Of a stretch of DNA of 64,000 bases, positions 44,300 through 54,898 are shown piece after piece. Position 1 is the first letter of the stretch. Each line of letters opens with the position of its first letter. The position numbers and the translations under genes are program-made. Under the pieces are notes generated by a model. That model made no database searches, was not told the origin of the DNA, and was given only the letters and a program-made list of their open reading frames with translations. This stretch comes from Jannaschia faecimaris. Lineage in GTDB: Bacteria; Pseudomonadota; Alphaproteobacteria; Rhodobacterales; Rhodobacteraceae. The stretch lies in the NCBI RefSeq assembly GCF_900107415.1, contig NZ_FNPX01000004.1, forward strand, positions 1 through 64,000, given 5' to 3'.

Positions 44300-45169
44300 T
44301 CAGGCCGTGCGCGTGCCCAGGCGCCAACCGGGGCGTGTATCCGTCAGCTTGATTTCACCATGCCGTTCGGACCCCAGACGAAGGCAAGCCTGACGCAGGA
44401 TTTCGATCCCGGCGCTCGCGTCTTTGGGAAGTGCTGCCCCGTCAAGCGGGCGACCAAAGGTCAGGTGGTACGGCTGAACGTCTTTGTTCAGCGTCTCGTG
44501 GAACAACGTGATGTCGCGTAACGTTGAGTGGATCGCATCGAACGCATAAAACATTGCCGAATTGCGTGCCCGGATATGAAGCGGAATCACCGGCAGCTGG
44601 AACTTCCGCGCGATCATCGCTGCCGAGGCCATCCAGGGCCGTTCGTGCAATCGAAGGCCGCGCCGCTTGGCCAACCGGCCCGAAGGAAAGATCACGCCCA
44701 TCCGCCCGGCTTCGAGTGCGGCGCGGGTCAGCTGCATCGTTTCGCGCGTCTTGGCGACGGTGCGTTTATCCTCGCGCCATTCCACCGGAACGATAATGTC
44801 GGCAAATTGCGGCAGTACGCGCAGGATGTCGCTGTTGGCGTAGTAGAATGCGTCGGACCGGCGGCTAAGCAATTGGTCTTGAAGGATGATCCCATCCGCA
44901 ATGCCGGTCGGGTGGTTTGTTACGATCAGGGCCGGGCCGTCCGTCGGCACGTTTTCCAGACCGGTCGCCGTCACTCGCCGCGCAATGCGACGTGCCAGAT
45001 CGGCCATAATCTCGGACACTGGCAAGTCGAGGTAGGTCGTTCCAATCTCGATCGACCGCTCATAGGCCAGCATGCGATCCAGAACGGCGCGAGCCGTGCG
45101 GGCCGAAATGGTTGGCTCGAACAGCCACGGCGCACGCTCGGCGATCAAAGGGTCGACACGGTCGCGCAT
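44300..45169 (-). CDS. 1-acyl-glycerol-phosphate acyltransferase-like (PlsC) protein
   Basis: A 289-residue acyltransferase. The active-site block is VTNHPTGIADGIIL, an H-x5-D spacing used by the NHPxGxxDG branch instead of the classic H-x4-D; IFPSGRLAKRRG is the glycerol-phosphate-binding motif. Likely acylates a lysolipid at the inner membrane face. Marks the return of backbone DNA after the island. Confidence 0.82.
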   Translation of the reverse strand: MRDRVDPLIAERAPWLFEPTISARTARAVLDRMLAYERSIEIGTTYLDLPVSEIMADLARRIARRVTATGLENVPTDGPALIVTNHPTGIADGIILQDQLLSRRSDAFYYANSDILRVLPQFADIIVPVEWREDKRTVAKTRETMQLTRAALEAGRMGVIFPSGRLAKRRGLRLHERPWMASAAMIARKFQLPVIPLHIRARNSAMFYAFDAIHSTLRDITLFHETLNKDVQPYHLTFGRPLDGAALPKDASAGIEILRQACLRLGSERHGEIKLTDTRPGWRLGTRTA

Positions 45170-45285
45170 GGCGCATCCCCAGAATTTTGTGCGTCAGAGT
45201 TTCAATCCTGACCAATACTTTGGCAATAGCGGTGTCTGGCATGCTTTTCCACATGGATTTGACGCCGGGCGGTATCCGGCCTTTT

Positions 45286-46017
45286 TCAGCGCCCGCCCGA
45301 GACGTCCAAAATAGTGTCGGTGACATAGGAGGCTTGGTCGCTGAGCAGCCATAGAACGGCGCGCGCAACCTCGTCAGCCGTGCCCGCACGCCCCATCGGA
45401 ACCGTCGGGGCCAGCCTGTCAACGCGGTCCGCCTGACCGCCCTTGCCATGAATCGGCGTGTCGATGATGCCGGGGCGTATGGCAGTGACCCGGATGCCTT
45501 CGGCGGCGAGCTCCTGCGCCAGCCCCTTGGAAAACACTTCCAGCCCGCCCTTGGTCGCGGCGTAATCGGCGTATTGGCCGGGACTGCCGAAACGCGTTGC
45601 AGCCGAGCTGATGTTCACAATGGCAGCACCACGGACCATGCGCTTCGCGGCCTGTCCTGCCACGAGGATCGGAGAGGTCAGGTTGATCGCGACCATCCGG
45701 GCCACGCGGGCGGGCGTGAATTCGGTGACCCGCGCGGCGACATCCACGATGCCAGCGTTGTTCACCAGACCGTCCAGCCGATCATGAGCCCGGTCGAATG
45801 CCTCGAACAGGTCGGCCACGCGCTCTGGGTCGGACAGGTCCGCTTGGATCAGCGTGACGCGCGCGCCTTCTTGACGCGCAGCGGCGGCAACTTCCTCGGT
45901 CCCGTCACGATTGCGGTTGTAGTGCAGCGCCAAATCGTGATCCCGCGCGGCCAAACGTGCCGTTGCTGCGCCGATCCCCGAGGAAGCTCCGGTAATCAGC
46001 AATGTCTTGCGGCTCAT
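45286..46017 (-). CDS. Short-chain dehydrogenase/reductase
   Basis: A 243-residue classical SDR: TGASSGIGAATAR at the N-terminus, NNAGIVD, catalytic Ser in VNISSAA and YAATK for Tyr-Lys. The beta-2 loop ends HYNRNRDG, with Asn-Arg favouring NADP, as in FabG-like reductases and glucose dehydrogenases. Start overlaps the pepN stop (ATGA). Substrate unknown. Confidence 0.87.
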   Translation of the reverse strand: MSRKTLLITGASSGIGAATARLAARDHDLALHYNRNRDGTEEVAAAARQEGARVTLIQADLSDPERVADLFEAFDRAHDRLDGLVNNAGIVDVAARVTEFTPARVARMVAINLTSPILVAGQAAKRMVRGAAIVNISSAATRFGSPGQYADYAATKGGLEVFSKGLAQELAAEGIRVTAIRPGIIDTPIHGKGGQADRVDRLAPTVPMGRAGTADEVARAVLWLLSDQASYVTDTILDVSGGR

Positions 46018-48560
46018 GACTTCAGCATTCGCGTAACCATCTCGGACAAGTCGCGGCTCAGGCCTTCGGTGCCTGAGATCCGCTGCAACTGGGCGCGCAT
46101 CAGGTCTTGGCGATCCGCATCGTAACGCTTCCAGCCGTCGAAGGCGGTCGACATCCGCGCAGTGGTCTGCGGGTTCGATTTATCCAAGTAAAGGAGCCAA
46201 TCGGCAAGGAATTTATAGCCGCTTCCATCGGGATTGTGAAAGCCCGCCGGATTGCCCGCCGTCAGTCCGGCCATCAGTGAGCGGAAGCGGTTGGGGTTCG
46301 ATGCGTCGAAATCCGGGTGCCGAGTCAGCGTGTCGGCCAGCGTCACCGCGTCGCGCGGGGCAGCATGGGCGACCTGCGCCATGAACCATTTGTCCATGAC
46401 AAGACGATCATGTTGCCAGTCGTTCTCGAATTGCTTCGCAACGGTCGTATCGCCCGCCTCCAACAGATTGGCGAAGGCAGCCATCCGGTCGGTCATGTTG
46501 TCTGCCGCGTCATATGCGGTGCGTGCTGCCACGCCACCGTCAAGCATTGTCTGCAATCCCAGAAGGCGACCGGCCAAGGCCCGCTTGCCCGCGTCCTCGG
46601 CCTTCGGGTCGTAATTGCCGGGCGTGGCCATTGCATCGCGCAGGCCGGGCAGGGCATCACGCAGGCGGGCGGCAATCGCCAGCTGTGCCGCGCGGCGAAC
46701 GGCATAGATCCGATCGGGATCGGGGACGACGCCGGCACCATACAGCGACTGGGCCAAGTCGTCTTCGGATGGCAACGCGAGCGCAAGGGCGCGGAACGCC
46801 GGGTCGGCGAGTTCGTCAGTGGCTAACGCCGCGACCGCGTTCAGCCAGGCATCGTCGAAACCGGCGTCTTTGGTGACCGCACGCATCAAACGGTCCTTGG
46901 CCAGCACGCGACCCGCCTCCCACCGGTTGAACGGGTCTGAGTCATGGGCCAGCAACGTCAGGCGGTCGCTTTCGGTCTGCTCGAACTCCAGGATCACCGG
47001 GGCCGAGAAGCCGCGCAGGATCGACAGCACCGGCTTGGCGGACATTTCGAACGTCATGCTGCCGGTCTCGGTCGTCAACTCGTGAACCTGTGTTGCCTGC
47101 GTTTCGGTCCCGTCCTGCGACAGCAGGCCAAACGCCAGCGGGATGTGCATCGGGCACTTGTCCGTCTGGCCGGGCGTGTCCGGAACGATCTGTTTCAGAT
47201 CGATGCGGTAAATCCCGTCCTTGAAGGTCTCGGATACCTGCACGCGCGGTGTTCCCGCCTGCGCATACCACAGCTTGAATTGCGACAGGTCGCGGCCCGT
47301 TGCAGTCTCGAAGCAGGCGAGCCAATCCTCGATCGTGGCCGCATCGCCGTCGTGGCGCTCGAAGTACAGCGCGCAGCCGGCGTCGTAGCCCTTGGGCCCG
47401 ACCAGAGTGCGCAGCATCCCGATCAACTCGGCACCTTTTTCATAGATTGTGGCCGTGTAGAAATTGTTGATCTCCACGAAGCTTTCGGGCCGAACGGGGT
47501 GGGCCAGCGGTCCCGCGTCTTCGCGGAACTGACGAGCACGCAAATTCAGGACATCGCCGATGCGTTGGGTCGCAAAGCCCCGCTCATCCTGGCTGAACTG
47601 CTGGTCGCGGAAGACGGTCAGACCCTCCTTCAGGCAAAGCTGAAACCAGTCGCGGCAGGTGATCCGGTTCCCGGTCCAGTTGTGGAAATACTCGTGCGCC
47701 ACGATGCTTTCGATGTTTGCGAAATCGGCATCGGTCGCGGTTGCTGGTGAGGCGAGGACGTATTTGGAGTTGAAGATGTTCAGCCCCTTGTTCTCCATCG
47801 CGCCCATGTTGAAGTCGTCCACGGCCACGATGTTGAAGACCGACAGGTCATAGGGCCGGCCATAGACTTCCTCGTCCCAAGTCATGGAGCGTTTCAGGCT
47901 GTCCATCGCAAAGGCCGTCAACCCTTCGTCACCGGGACGGACCCAGACGTTGAGCGTGACGTCGCGCCCCTCCGAGGTGGTGAACCTGTCCGATGTGGCC
48001 AGAAGGTCGCCCGCGACAAGGGCGAAAAGATAGGTCGGTTTTGGCCACGGATCGTGCCACGTCCCGGGGCCCGTTTCGTTCCCGTTCGACAGCCGAACAG
48101 GCAGGTCGCCGCCGATTTCCACGTCATAGGTCGCCATGACGTCCGGGCGATCGAGCATATAGGTTATACGACGAAAGCCTTCTGCCTCGCACTGGGTGCA
48201 ATACATGCCTTTCGACATATAGAGACCGGACAGCGCCTTGTTGTCTTCGGGGGCGATTTCGACTTCGGTTTCCAGCACGAAGCTGTCCGGCGCATCATAC
48301 AGCGTCAGTGTCGTATCGGTTCGTGAATAGCGGTCTGCGGCCAGGGGCACGCCATCGATCGCGATGGATAGGAGTTTGAGCATTTCGCCATCGAGCACCA
48401 TATCGCCCGACCCCTTTCGTTTGCAGGTCAGGCGCGCGGACACACGAGTTGCCTGCGGATCCAGGCGAAAAGACAGCGCCACATGGCTCACGGTCACCGG
48501 AACCGGCGTATAATCCTTGAGGTAGACGGTCTGGTTCTGTTCGGGTGTTGCGTCGCGCAT
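46014..48560 (-). CDS. pepN: Aminopeptidase N (M1 family)
   Basis: An 848-residue cytosolic zinc aminopeptidase that trims N-terminal residues from peptides. The exopeptidase motif is GAMENKG and the zinc site is HEYFHNWTGNRITCRDWFQLCLKEGL (HExxH-x18-E). The N-terminal saddle domain and C-terminal helical DUF3458 domains fill the usual length. AAAGGAG before MRDATPEQN sets the start at 48560; 32 extra upstream codons are not conserved in type. Confidence 0.95.
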   Translation of the reverse strand: MRDATPEQNQTVYLKDYTPVPVTVSHVALSFRLDPQATRVSARLTCKRKGSGDMVLDGEMLKLLSIAIDGVPLAADRYSRTDTTLTLYDAPDSFVLETEVEIAPEDNKALSGLYMSKGMYCTQCEAEGFRRITYMLDRPDVMATYDVEIGGDLPVRLSNGNETGPGTWHDPWPKPTYLFALVAGDLLATSDRFTTSEGRDVTLNVWVRPGDEGLTAFAMDSLKRSMTWDEEVYGRPYDLSVFNIVAVDDFNMGAMENKGLNIFNSKYVLASPATATDADFANIESIVAHEYFHNWTGNRITCRDWFQLCLKEGLTVFRDQQFSQDERGFATQRIGDVLNLRARQFREDAGPLAHPVRPESFVEINNFYTATIYEKGAELIGMLRTLVGPKGYDAGCALYFERHDGDAATIEDWLACFETATGRDLSQFKLWYAQAGTPRVQVSETFKDGIYRIDLKQIVPDTPGQTDKCPMHIPLAFGLLSQDGTETQATQVHELTTETGSMTFEMSAKPVLSILRGFSAPVILEFEQTESDRLTLLAHDSDPFNRWEAGRVLAKDRLMRAVTKDAGFDDAWLNAVAALATDELADPAFRALALALPSEDDLAQSLYGAGVVPDPDRIYAVRRAAQLAIAARLRDALPGLRDAMATPGNYDPKAEDAGKRALAGRLLGLQTMLDGGVAARTAYDAADNMTDRMAAFANLLEAGDTTVAKQFENDWQHDRLVMDKWFMAQVAHAAPRDAVTLADTLTRHPDFDASNPNRFRSLMAGLTAGNPAGFHNPDGSGYKFLADWLLYLDKSNPQTTARMSTAFDGWKRYDADRQDLMRAQLQRISGTEGLSRDLSEMVTRMLKS

Positions 48561-48655
48561 GTGGGTCTCCTTTCGGCGCAAGCTAGGACTGGCCGGACGG
48601 AGCCGCCACCCTAATATCGGAGCAAATGACGCGATTTGCAGGGCAGGAGGACACA

Positions 48656-48799
48656 ATGGCCAAGATGCGACGCAAGGGCGATCTGCCCACGAAGATTTGC
48701 GCGACCTGCGGCAAGCCCTTTGCCTGGCGCAAGAAGTGGGAGAAGGTGTGGGAGGAGGTGCGATATTGCTCGGATCGCTGCCGCACCAAGAGAAGTTGA
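48656..48799 (+). CDS. DUF2256 small zinc-ribbon protein
   Basis: A 47-residue protein from ATG 48656 to TGA 48799, with GGAGG seven bases upstream. It has the DUF2256 pattern: [16 protein letters not shown] followed by VRYCSDRC. The four cysteines probably bind zinc. Such genes often sit beside photolyase or DNA-repair genes; here it lies between pepN and malate synthase. Function unknown. Confidence 0.88.
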   Translation: MAKMRRKGDLPTKICATCGKPFAWRKKWEKVWEEVRYCSDRCRTKRS

Positions 48800-48888
48800 T
48801 CCGAATCGGTAAGATTATTTGACCAATTCTTGTTGCCGATAGGAAACCTGCGCGTTACATCGGCTTCAACGCTTCAAGGAGGATGCCC

Positions 48889-51021
48889 ATGACCCGCACA
48901 AACAAACACGGCCTTCAGGTCTCTGACGATCTTGCCGCCTTTCTTGAAAATGAAGCGCTTGCCGGGTCCGGTGTGGAGCCCGACGCATTTTGGAAGGGGT
49001 TTTCCGAGCTGGTACACGATCTGGCCCCGAAGAATGCCGTGCTGTTGGAGAAGCGCGAGGAAATCCAAAGGCAGATCGACGATTGGCACAAGAAGAACAC
49101 AGGCAAGCCGCATGATGCGGAGGCTTATACTGCTTTCCTGACCGAGATCGGCTATCTGGTGCCCGAGGGTGCGGATTTCGAGATCGAGACCGCAAACGTG
49201 GACCCCGAGATCGCCGAGTTGCCCGGCCCGCAGTTGGTCGTGCCGATAACCAATGCGCGCTATGCGCTGAATGCCGCAAACGCCCGGTGGGGCAGCCTGT
49301 ATGACGCGCTCTACGGCACGGATGCCATTGGCGACCTGCCGACGGGCAAGGGCTATGACGAAGCGCGTGGCGCGCGGGTTATTGCCTGGGGCAAGGACTT
49401 TCTGGACCGCTCGGTTCCGTTGAAATCTGGCAAGTGGTCTGATGTCATCGCCATTTCGGCGACCGACGATGCGCTGACGATCGAGGGTGCCGGCGGGCTG
49501 AAAGATACCGGTGCTTACAAGGGCTGGGTCAAGGACGGGGACACCCTGCGGGTCCTTCTGCGCAACAACGGGCTGGGCATCGTTCTGGTCATCGCCAAGG
49601 ATGGCGCGATTGGCGCGACCGACCCAATGGGCCTTGATGCGATCCACCTGGAGTCGGCGCTTTCCGCGATCATGGACTGCGAGGATTCGGTTGCCTGCGT
49701 CGATGCCGAGGACAAGATCGTCGCCTATGCAAACTGGTTGGGCCTGATGCGCGGCGACCTGGAGGAGAGCGTCACCAAAGGTGGTAAGACCTTCACCCGT
49801 AAGCTGAACCCCGACATGGAGTTCAACGGCCCGGACGGTCTGGTCTCGGCCAAGGGCCGCGCGCTGATGCTGATCCGGAACGTGGGTCACCTGATGAGCA
49901 ACCCCGCGATCCTTCTCAAGGACGGCAGTGAGATACCCGAAGGCCTGATGGATGCGGTCGTAACCACGCTGATCGCGATGCATGATCTGGCCCGTGACGG
50001 CGGCAATTCGGTCAAGGGCAGCGTCTACGTGGTGAAGCCCAAGATGCACGGGCCCGAAGAGGTGTCCTTCGCGGACGAAATCTTTACACGTGTCGAGACA
50101 CTCCTGGGTCTTCCCGCGAACACCGTGAAACTGGGCATCATGGATGAGGAGCGTCGCACCTCGGCCAACCTCAAGGAGTGCATCCGCGCCGCGAAATCCC
50201 GTGTGGCCTTCATCAACACAGGCTTCCTGGACCGTACCGGCGACGAGATCCATACCAGCATGGAAGCCGGCCCGATGTTGCCCAAGGGCGAGATGAAGAT
50301 GACGCCGTGGATCGCCGCCTACGAAGATCGAAACGTGGATATCGGTCTGGCCTGCGGCCTTAAGGGCCGGGCGCAGATCGGCAAGGGCATGTGGGCCATG
50401 CCGGACCTGATGCAGGCAATGCTGGAGCAGAAGATCGGTCACCCCAAGTCGGGTGCGACATGCGCCTGGGTACCGTCGCCGACCGCCGCGACCCTGCATG
50501 CAACGCATTATCACGAGGTGGACGTACTTGCCCGGCAGGACGAGCTGAAAGCCGGTGGCCCGCGCGGCACCTTGGCCGATCTCCTGACCATCCCGGTGAT
50601 GGAGGGGCGCAATCTGTCGGACGCGGAAGTCACCGCCGAGATCGAGAACAACGCGCAGGGTATCCTGGGGTACGTCGTGCGCTGGGTCGACGCTGGCGTC
50701 GGATGCTCCAAGGTACCCGACATCAACGACATCGGCCTGATGGAGGACCGCGCGACCTGCCGTATTTCGAGCCAGGCGCTGGCAAACTGGCTGCACCACG
50801 GCATCGTCACCAAGGAGCAGGTCGAAGCCAGCTTGCAAAAGATGGCCGCCAAGGTCGACGCGCAGAACGCGGGCGACCCGACGTATAAGCCGATGGCACC
50901 GGGGTTCGACGGCATTGCATATAAGGCCGCGCAAGACCTGATCTTCGCCGGGCGTGAGCAGCCGTCGGGCTATACCGAGCCGGTCCTGCACCGTCGTCGT
51001 CTTGAGCTCAAAGCGGCCTGA
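48889..51021 (+). CDS. glcB: Malate synthase G
   Basis: A 710-residue single-chain malate synthase that condenses glyoxylate with acetyl-CoA to malate. The length and features such as [47 protein letters not shown] and [22 protein letters not shown] are those of the GlcB isoform. I use the ATG at 48889, six bases after AAGGAGG, rather than the ATG touching it. The following GlcG-type gene fits a glycolate/glyoxylate unit and could use C2 products of the sugar-acid locus. Confidence 0.96.
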   Translation: MTRTNKHGLQVSDDLAAFLENEALAGSGVEPDAFWKGFSELVHDLAPKNAVLLEKREEIQRQIDDWHKKNTGKPHDAEAYTAFLTEIGYLVPEGADFEIETANVDPEIAELPGPQLVVPITNARYALNAANARWGSLYDALYGTDAIGDLPTGKGYDEARGARVIAWGKDFLDRSVPLKSGKWSDVIAISATDDALTIEGAGGLKDTGAYKGWVKDGDTLRVLLRNNGLGIVLVIAKDGAIGATDPMGLDAIHLESALSAIMDCEDSVACVDAEDKIVAYANWLGLMRGDLEESVTKGGKTFTRKLNPDMEFNGPDGLVSAKGRALMLIRNVGHLMSNPAILLKDGSEIPEGLMDAVVTTLIAMHDLARDGGNSVKGSVYVVKPKMHGPEEVSFADEIFTRVETLLGLPANTVKLGIMDEERRTSANLKECIRAAKSRVAFINTGFLDRTGDEIHTSMEAGPMLPKGEMKMTPWIAAYEDRNVDIGLACGLKGRAQIGKGMWAMPDLMQAMLEQKIGHPKSGATCAWVPSPTAATLHATHYHEVDVLARQDELKAGGPRGTLADLLTIPVMEGRNLSDAEVTAEIENNAQGILGYVVRWVDAGVGCSKVPDINDIGLMEDRATCRISSQALANWLHHGIVTKEQVEASLQKMAAKVDAQNAGDPTYKPMAPGFDGIAYKAAQDLIFAGREQPSGYTEPVLHRRRLELKAA

Positions 51022-51057
51022 GCTTGCGCGAACCGATTACAATTCAAAGGAAGAACC

Positions 51058-51486
51058 ATGCCTGAACTCAGCCTGCGCCGTGCGCGCCAGATCATCCGCG
51101 GTACACTCGCCAAAGGGCGCGAAATGGACCTGAAACCCCTATCGGTCGTGGTGCTGGACACCGGCGGTCACGTCAAAGCCTTCGAGCGCGAGGACGGGGC
51201 ATCGCCCGGTCGGTTCGCCATCGCCCATGGCAAGGCCTATGGCGCGATCATGCTGGGAATGGCGGGCAAGGCCCAGATGGCTCGCGCCGAGCAGCAGGCC
51301 TATTTCATGGATGCCGTTAATGGTCTCTTCAGCGGGCAGGTTGTGCCCGTCCCGGGCGGCATCCTTGTTCGCGACGCCAAGGGCAACGTGCTGGGTGCGA
51401 TCGGCGTGACCGGAGACACGTCGGACAATGACGCCGAAGCCGGCGTTGCGGGCATCGAAGGCGCAAACCTGGCTGGCGAAGCCTAA
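51058..51486 (+). CDS. GlcG/HbpS heme-binding-family protein
   Basis: A 142-residue protein: LSLRRARQIIRGTLAKGREMDLKPLSVVVLDTGGHVKAFEREDGAS and the end GVTGDTSDNDAEAGVAGIE are family hallmarks. Relatives encoded with glycolate oxidase (GlcG) or sensing heme (HbpS) bind small ligands; a catalytic role is not shown. It follows malate synthase by 36 bases with GGAAG upstream. Confidence 0.9.
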   Translation: MPELSLRRARQIIRGTLAKGREMDLKPLSVVVLDTGGHVKAFEREDGASPGRFAIAHGKAYGAIMLGMAGKAQMARAEQQAYFMDAVNGLFSGQVVPVPGGILVRDAKGNVLGAIGVTGDTSDNDAEAGVAGIEGANLAGEA

Positions 51487-51643
51487 GCTCGAATTTGATA
51501 GCACCGCTGCCGAAACTATTGGCAGTGGTGCCAAGGCCTTGTGCGTCTGGCCGTCTGTGCATTTGCGCACTTCGATCTCTACCGAGTAGAGCCTTTGAAT
51601 TGGGTGGATGCTACGTATACCTACGTGCAACCCGGAGGTCCGC

Positions 51644-52417
51644 ATGCGCCCCATCGTCGGCATCATCTCGAACCATCACCTGCTCAATGATCAATATCCT
51701 TGCCATTTTAACGGCAGCATGAACACCGACGCGATTTCGCACGTCGCAGGTGCGATGCCGCTGACCTTTCCGGCCGACCCGTCGGTTCTGGAAATCGATG
51801 AATTGCTGGAAGTTTTCGACGGTTTTCTGTTCACTGGTGGTCGGCCCAACGTCCACCCAGAGGAATATGGTGAGGCCGAGACCGAGGCACATGGGACTTT
51901 CGACCGGAACCGGGACAGGGTGGCTCTGCCGCTGATCCGCGCCGCGGTTGAGCGAGGGCAACCGATCCTGGGTATCTGCCGCGGGTTCCAAGAGGTCGCG
52001 GTCGCATTCGGCTCCACCCTGCATCCCGAAATTCGTGAACTGCCGGGCCGCAACAACCATCGTATGCCACCCGATGGTTCGGTGGAGGAGAAATTTGCTC
52101 TGCGACACCCGGTTAGGTTTACGGAAGGCGGCCCTTTTGCCAACCTGATGGGATCTGGCGTAGTTCAGACCAACACACTCCACGGGCAGGGGATCATGCA
52201 GGCCGGTCCGCGCGTGCGGATCGACGGCTGGGCCCCGGATGACACGCCCGAAGCGCTGTGGATCGAAGACGCCCCGGGCTTTGCCTTGGCCGTTCAGTGG
52301 CACCCGGAATACAATGCCATTCAGGACCCGGTCTCTCGGCCGCTGTTCGAAGCATTCGGCGACGCGTGCCGGGCATGGCGGGCCGCACGGGGACAGACGC
52401 TGCGCAAGGTAAGTTAG
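51644..52417 (+). CDS. Class I glutamine amidotransferase-like gamma-glutamyl hydrolase (peptidase C26)
   Basis: A 257-residue hydrolase with the nucleophile Cys in ILGICRGFQEVAVA and the His-x-Glu in AVQWHPEY. It resembles PuuD, which splits gamma-glutamyl-GABA in putrescine breakdown, though the neighbours give no putrescine genes. The second oxyanion segment is FTGGRPNVHPEEYGE. GGAGG ten bases upstream sets the start at 51644. Convergent with the DNA ligase gene 22 bases away. Confidence 0.88.
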   Translation: MRPIVGIISNHHLLNDQYPCHFNGSMNTDAISHVAGAMPLTFPADPSVLEIDELLEVFDGFLFTGGRPNVHPEEYGEAETEAHGTFDRNRDRVALPLIRAAVERGQPILGICRGFQEVAVAFGSTLHPEIRELPGRNNHRMPPDGSVEEKFALRHPVRFTEGGPFANLMGSGVVQTNTLHGQGIMQAGPRVRIDGWAPDDTPEALWIEDAPGFALAVQWHPEYNAIQDPVSRPLFEAFGDACRAWRAARGQTLRKVS

Positions 52418-52439
52418 GCCACGCGCCGCCAATCGGACC

Positions 52440-54038
52440 TTATCCGTAGGTTTCCAGCATTTTAAGAAGATCCTCGTGCGTGTTCGCCTCCGCGACGGGC
52501 TTGTCCTGCCGCCAGCGCAGCATTCGGGGAAATCGTAGTGCAACGCCTGATTTGTGACGACTGGATTTCTGAATCCCTTCGAACCCGATCTCGAATACAT
52601 GCGCTGGCGGCACGCGGCGCACGGGTCCGAAACGCTCCAAAGTGTTGCGACGCACCCAATGGGTGATGTTGTTGAACTCCGCATCCGTCAGCCCCGAATA
52701 GGCCTTGGTGAAGGGTACTAATTCGTCGCCTTTCCATACAGCGAAGGTGAAATCGGTATAGAGGTTCGCGCGCCGGCCATGGCCCGCTTGCGCATAGATC
52801 ATCACGGCGTCGATCGAGAGCGGGTCGAGTTTCCACTTCCACCAATCGCCCTTTTTGCGACCGACATGATACGGGCTGTCGCGCCGTTTGAGCATCAGGC
52901 CTTCCGCCGCCGCCGCGCGCGCATCGGCACGGATGGGGGCCAGATCGAACCACTCATCGAACGCAACGATAGGTGACAACGCAACGGGCGCTTCGGGGGC
53001 GATGCCCCGGAGCAGAACCTCCAGTCGCGCGCGCCGATCAGCAAAGGGCAGGGCGCGCAGATCTTCGCCATCCTGTTCCAGCAGGTCATAGGCGCGCAGG
53101 ATCACCGGGGCTTCGATCAGTAATTTTTTGGGCACGGTCTTACGACCGATCCGCGATTGCAGCGCGTTGAAATTGCGCGGCCTCTGCGCGTCGGCGTCCC
53201 AGACCAGAACCTCACCATCAAGGACGGTACCTTCGGGCAGAAAATCGCGCGCGCGGGCGAATTCGGGGAAGCGGTCTGTCATCAACTCCTCACCCCTGCT
53301 CCAGAGGTGATGTTGCCCACCGCGCAGGATCAACTGACCCCGGATGCCGTCCCATTTCCATTCGGCCAGCCAGTCTGACGCTGGGCCCAGGTCCGCCGGA
53401 TCACCCTCCACTCCATGCGCCAAGCAGAAAGGATAAGGACGGCTCAGCCCCGCCTCCGGATCGGGTTCGGTGATGAGCGCGGCATAGGATGTCGTGTTCG
53501 GGGTCCAGTTGCCCATAAGACGATGGGCCAGTTCCGCTTCCGGGATATCGGTCGCATGCGCCAGGGCGCGGGTCATCAGTTTCTGGCTGACACCTACTCG
53601 AAACCCGCCTGTAATCAGTTTGTTAAAAACGAAGCGTTCAGTTCCTGCCAACTCGTCCCAAGCCCGCAAGATCGCGGCCTTGCGCGCAGCCTCATCCTGC
53701 GGGGCCAGGCCACGGATCACGTCGATCCATTCGGACAGGCTTCGTTCGGACGTTTGACTTGGTTCCGGTAAGACCAGGTGGATCGTCTCGGCCAAGTCGC
53801 CGACCACGTCGTAGCTGGCTTTGAAGAGCCACATCGGAAGCCCCGCCACGTCTGCAGCCCATTCCGAAAGTCGGCTGGCATTGACGGTGCGCTTGGGCCG
53901 GCGGCCTGACAAAAGGGCGATCGTCCAGAGACGGTCCTCCTCGGGCGCTTCGCCAAGGTATTCAGCCAGCGCGGCGGTCTTCACGCTGGTCTTGGTCGTT
54001 TGGTCCAGCGCGATGAACAGGGTGGCAAAGCGCTTCAT
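52440..54038 (-). CDS. ATP-dependent DNA ligase (ligase-associated repair operon)
   Basis: A 532-residue ATP-dependent ligase: helical N-terminal domain, adenylation domain with the nucleophile Lys228 in EWKWDGIRGQ, motif III in LDGEVLVWD, and an OB-fold domain ending FRFPRMLRWRQDKP. It matches the bacterial LigB/'cisplatin-type' ligases that are encoded with a ligase-associated exonuclease, as here, rather than the LigD of end joining. Its ATG overlaps the hydrolase stop in ATGA. Cytosolic; likely seals repair nicks. Confidence 0.92.
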   Translation of the reverse strand: MKRFATLFIALDQTTKTSVKTAALAEYLGEAPEEDRLWTIALLSGRRPKRTVNASRLSEWAADVAGLPMWLFKASYDVVGDLAETIHLVLPEPSQTSERSLSEWIDVIRGLAPQDEAARKAAILRAWDELAGTERFVFNKLITGGFRVGVSQKLMTRALAHATDIPEAELAHRLMGNWTPNTTSYAALITEPDPEAGLSRPYPFCLAHGVEGDPADLGPASDWLAEWKWDGIRGQLILRGGQHHLWSRGEELMTDRFPEFARARDFLPEGTVLDGEVLVWDADAQRPRNFNALQSRIGRKTVPKKLLIEAPVILRAYDLLEQDGEDLRALPFADRRARLEVLLRGIAPEAPVALSPIVAFDEWFDLAPIRADARAAAAEGLMLKRRDSPYHVGRKKGDWWKWKLDPLSIDAVMIYAQAGHGRRANLYTDFTFAVWKGDELVPFTKAYSGLTDAEFNNITHWVRRNTLERFGPVRRVPPAHVFEIGFEGIQKSSRHKSGVALRFPRMLRWRQDKPVAEANTHEDLLKMLETYG

Positions 54039-54898
54039 GCCTCGCCGCGCAGAAAGTCGGCCATCCGTCTCACGGCTCGGTCCGCCTTTGGCGTTCGATC
54101 CACGAAGATCTGCCAGACGTGGGGAACGCCTGACGTCTTCTGCACCGTCACGTCGGCCCCGCCATCGCGTAGACGGGCCGCGAGGGCGTCGGTATCGCCC
54201 TCCAGAAGTTCACCCCTGGCGCATTGGATCAGGGTCGGCGGCGCACCGGTGACGTTTGCGTAAATCGGGGAGACGCGGGGGTCTTTGGGGTCTGCATGTC
54301 TCGTGTAATCGCGGGCCACGCGATACAGGATCGAGAGTGGAAAGAGCAATTCGCCAGACATGTCTGGTACGGCGCGCTCAGGATCCAGGTCGACGACGGG
54401 CGAGGCAAGGATCAGACGTCTTGGCGGTGTTCCATCACGCAGCAAGTCGCTGAGGATGACGGTTGCCAAACACCCGCCAGCACTGTCGCCGCCAAGGGCG
54501 AAGGGGCCTTCGGATGCAACCACGCGTGCCACGGCAAGACAATCGTCTGGGGCGGCGGGAAATGGATGTTTGGGGGCGAGCCGATAATTCGGCAGGATCA
54601 CGCGATACCCCGACTGTCGCGCCAGCGCCGCAGCCAGTCCGACATAGCTGCGGGCCGATCCAAGTACGAAACCGCCGCCATGCAGCCACAGCAAGGTACC
54701 TTCGACCACGGTTGGAGTGACCATGCCGCAGGGTACGCCCGCAATATCCTTCATCCCGAAGGTCGCACCCCGCACGGGAAGCGGCGGGGCAACCAGGCGA
54801 AACGCCTGTCGGTGAACGGACCAGGGCAGGGGCAGGCGAAGCACTTGTTTGACGATCGCGCGAGACGTGAGGGCCAGCACCTTGTCGCGCCACGTCAT
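54035..54898 (-). CDS. Alpha/beta hydrolase (hormone-sensitive-lipase family)
   Basis: A 287-residue esterase: oxyanion motif LWLHGGGFVLGSARSY, nucleophile in GGDSAGGCLA, the Asp in the EGDTDAL region and His in VPHVWQIF. These enzymes hydrolyse short-chain esters. It sits between the exonuclease and ligase genes with 4-base overlaps on both sides, an odd place for an esterase; coupled translation suggests it may simply hitch-hike or act on a DNA-damage-related metabolite. Start 54898 follows from the exonuclease overlap. Confidence 0.88.
   Translation of the reverse strand: MTWRDKVLALTSRAIVKQVLRLPLPWSVHRQAFRLVAPPLPVRGATFGMKDIAGVPCGMVTPTVVEGTLLWLHGGGFVLGSARSYVGLAAALARQSGYRVILPNYRLAPKHPFPAAPDDCLAVARVVASEGPFALGGDSAGGCLATVILSDLLRDGTPPRRLILASPVVDLDPERAVPDMSGELLFPLSILYRVARDYTRHADPKDPRVSPIYANVTGAPPTLIQCARGELLEGDTDALAARLRDGGADVTVQKTSGVPHVWQIFVDRTPKADRAVRRMADFLRGEA

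Noticed and set aside
44270-44330. Direct repeat of the tRNA-Leu 3' end as an attachment site
   Set aside because: I looked for GTTCGAGTCCCCCCGACCGC-like sequence at the far edge of the island and found none.
48874-50991. A 705-residue frame antisense to malate synthase
   Set aside because: It mirrors glcB almost exactly. Long antisense frames are common in high-GC DNA, and its composition (Gln/His/Arg-rich) is not protein-like.
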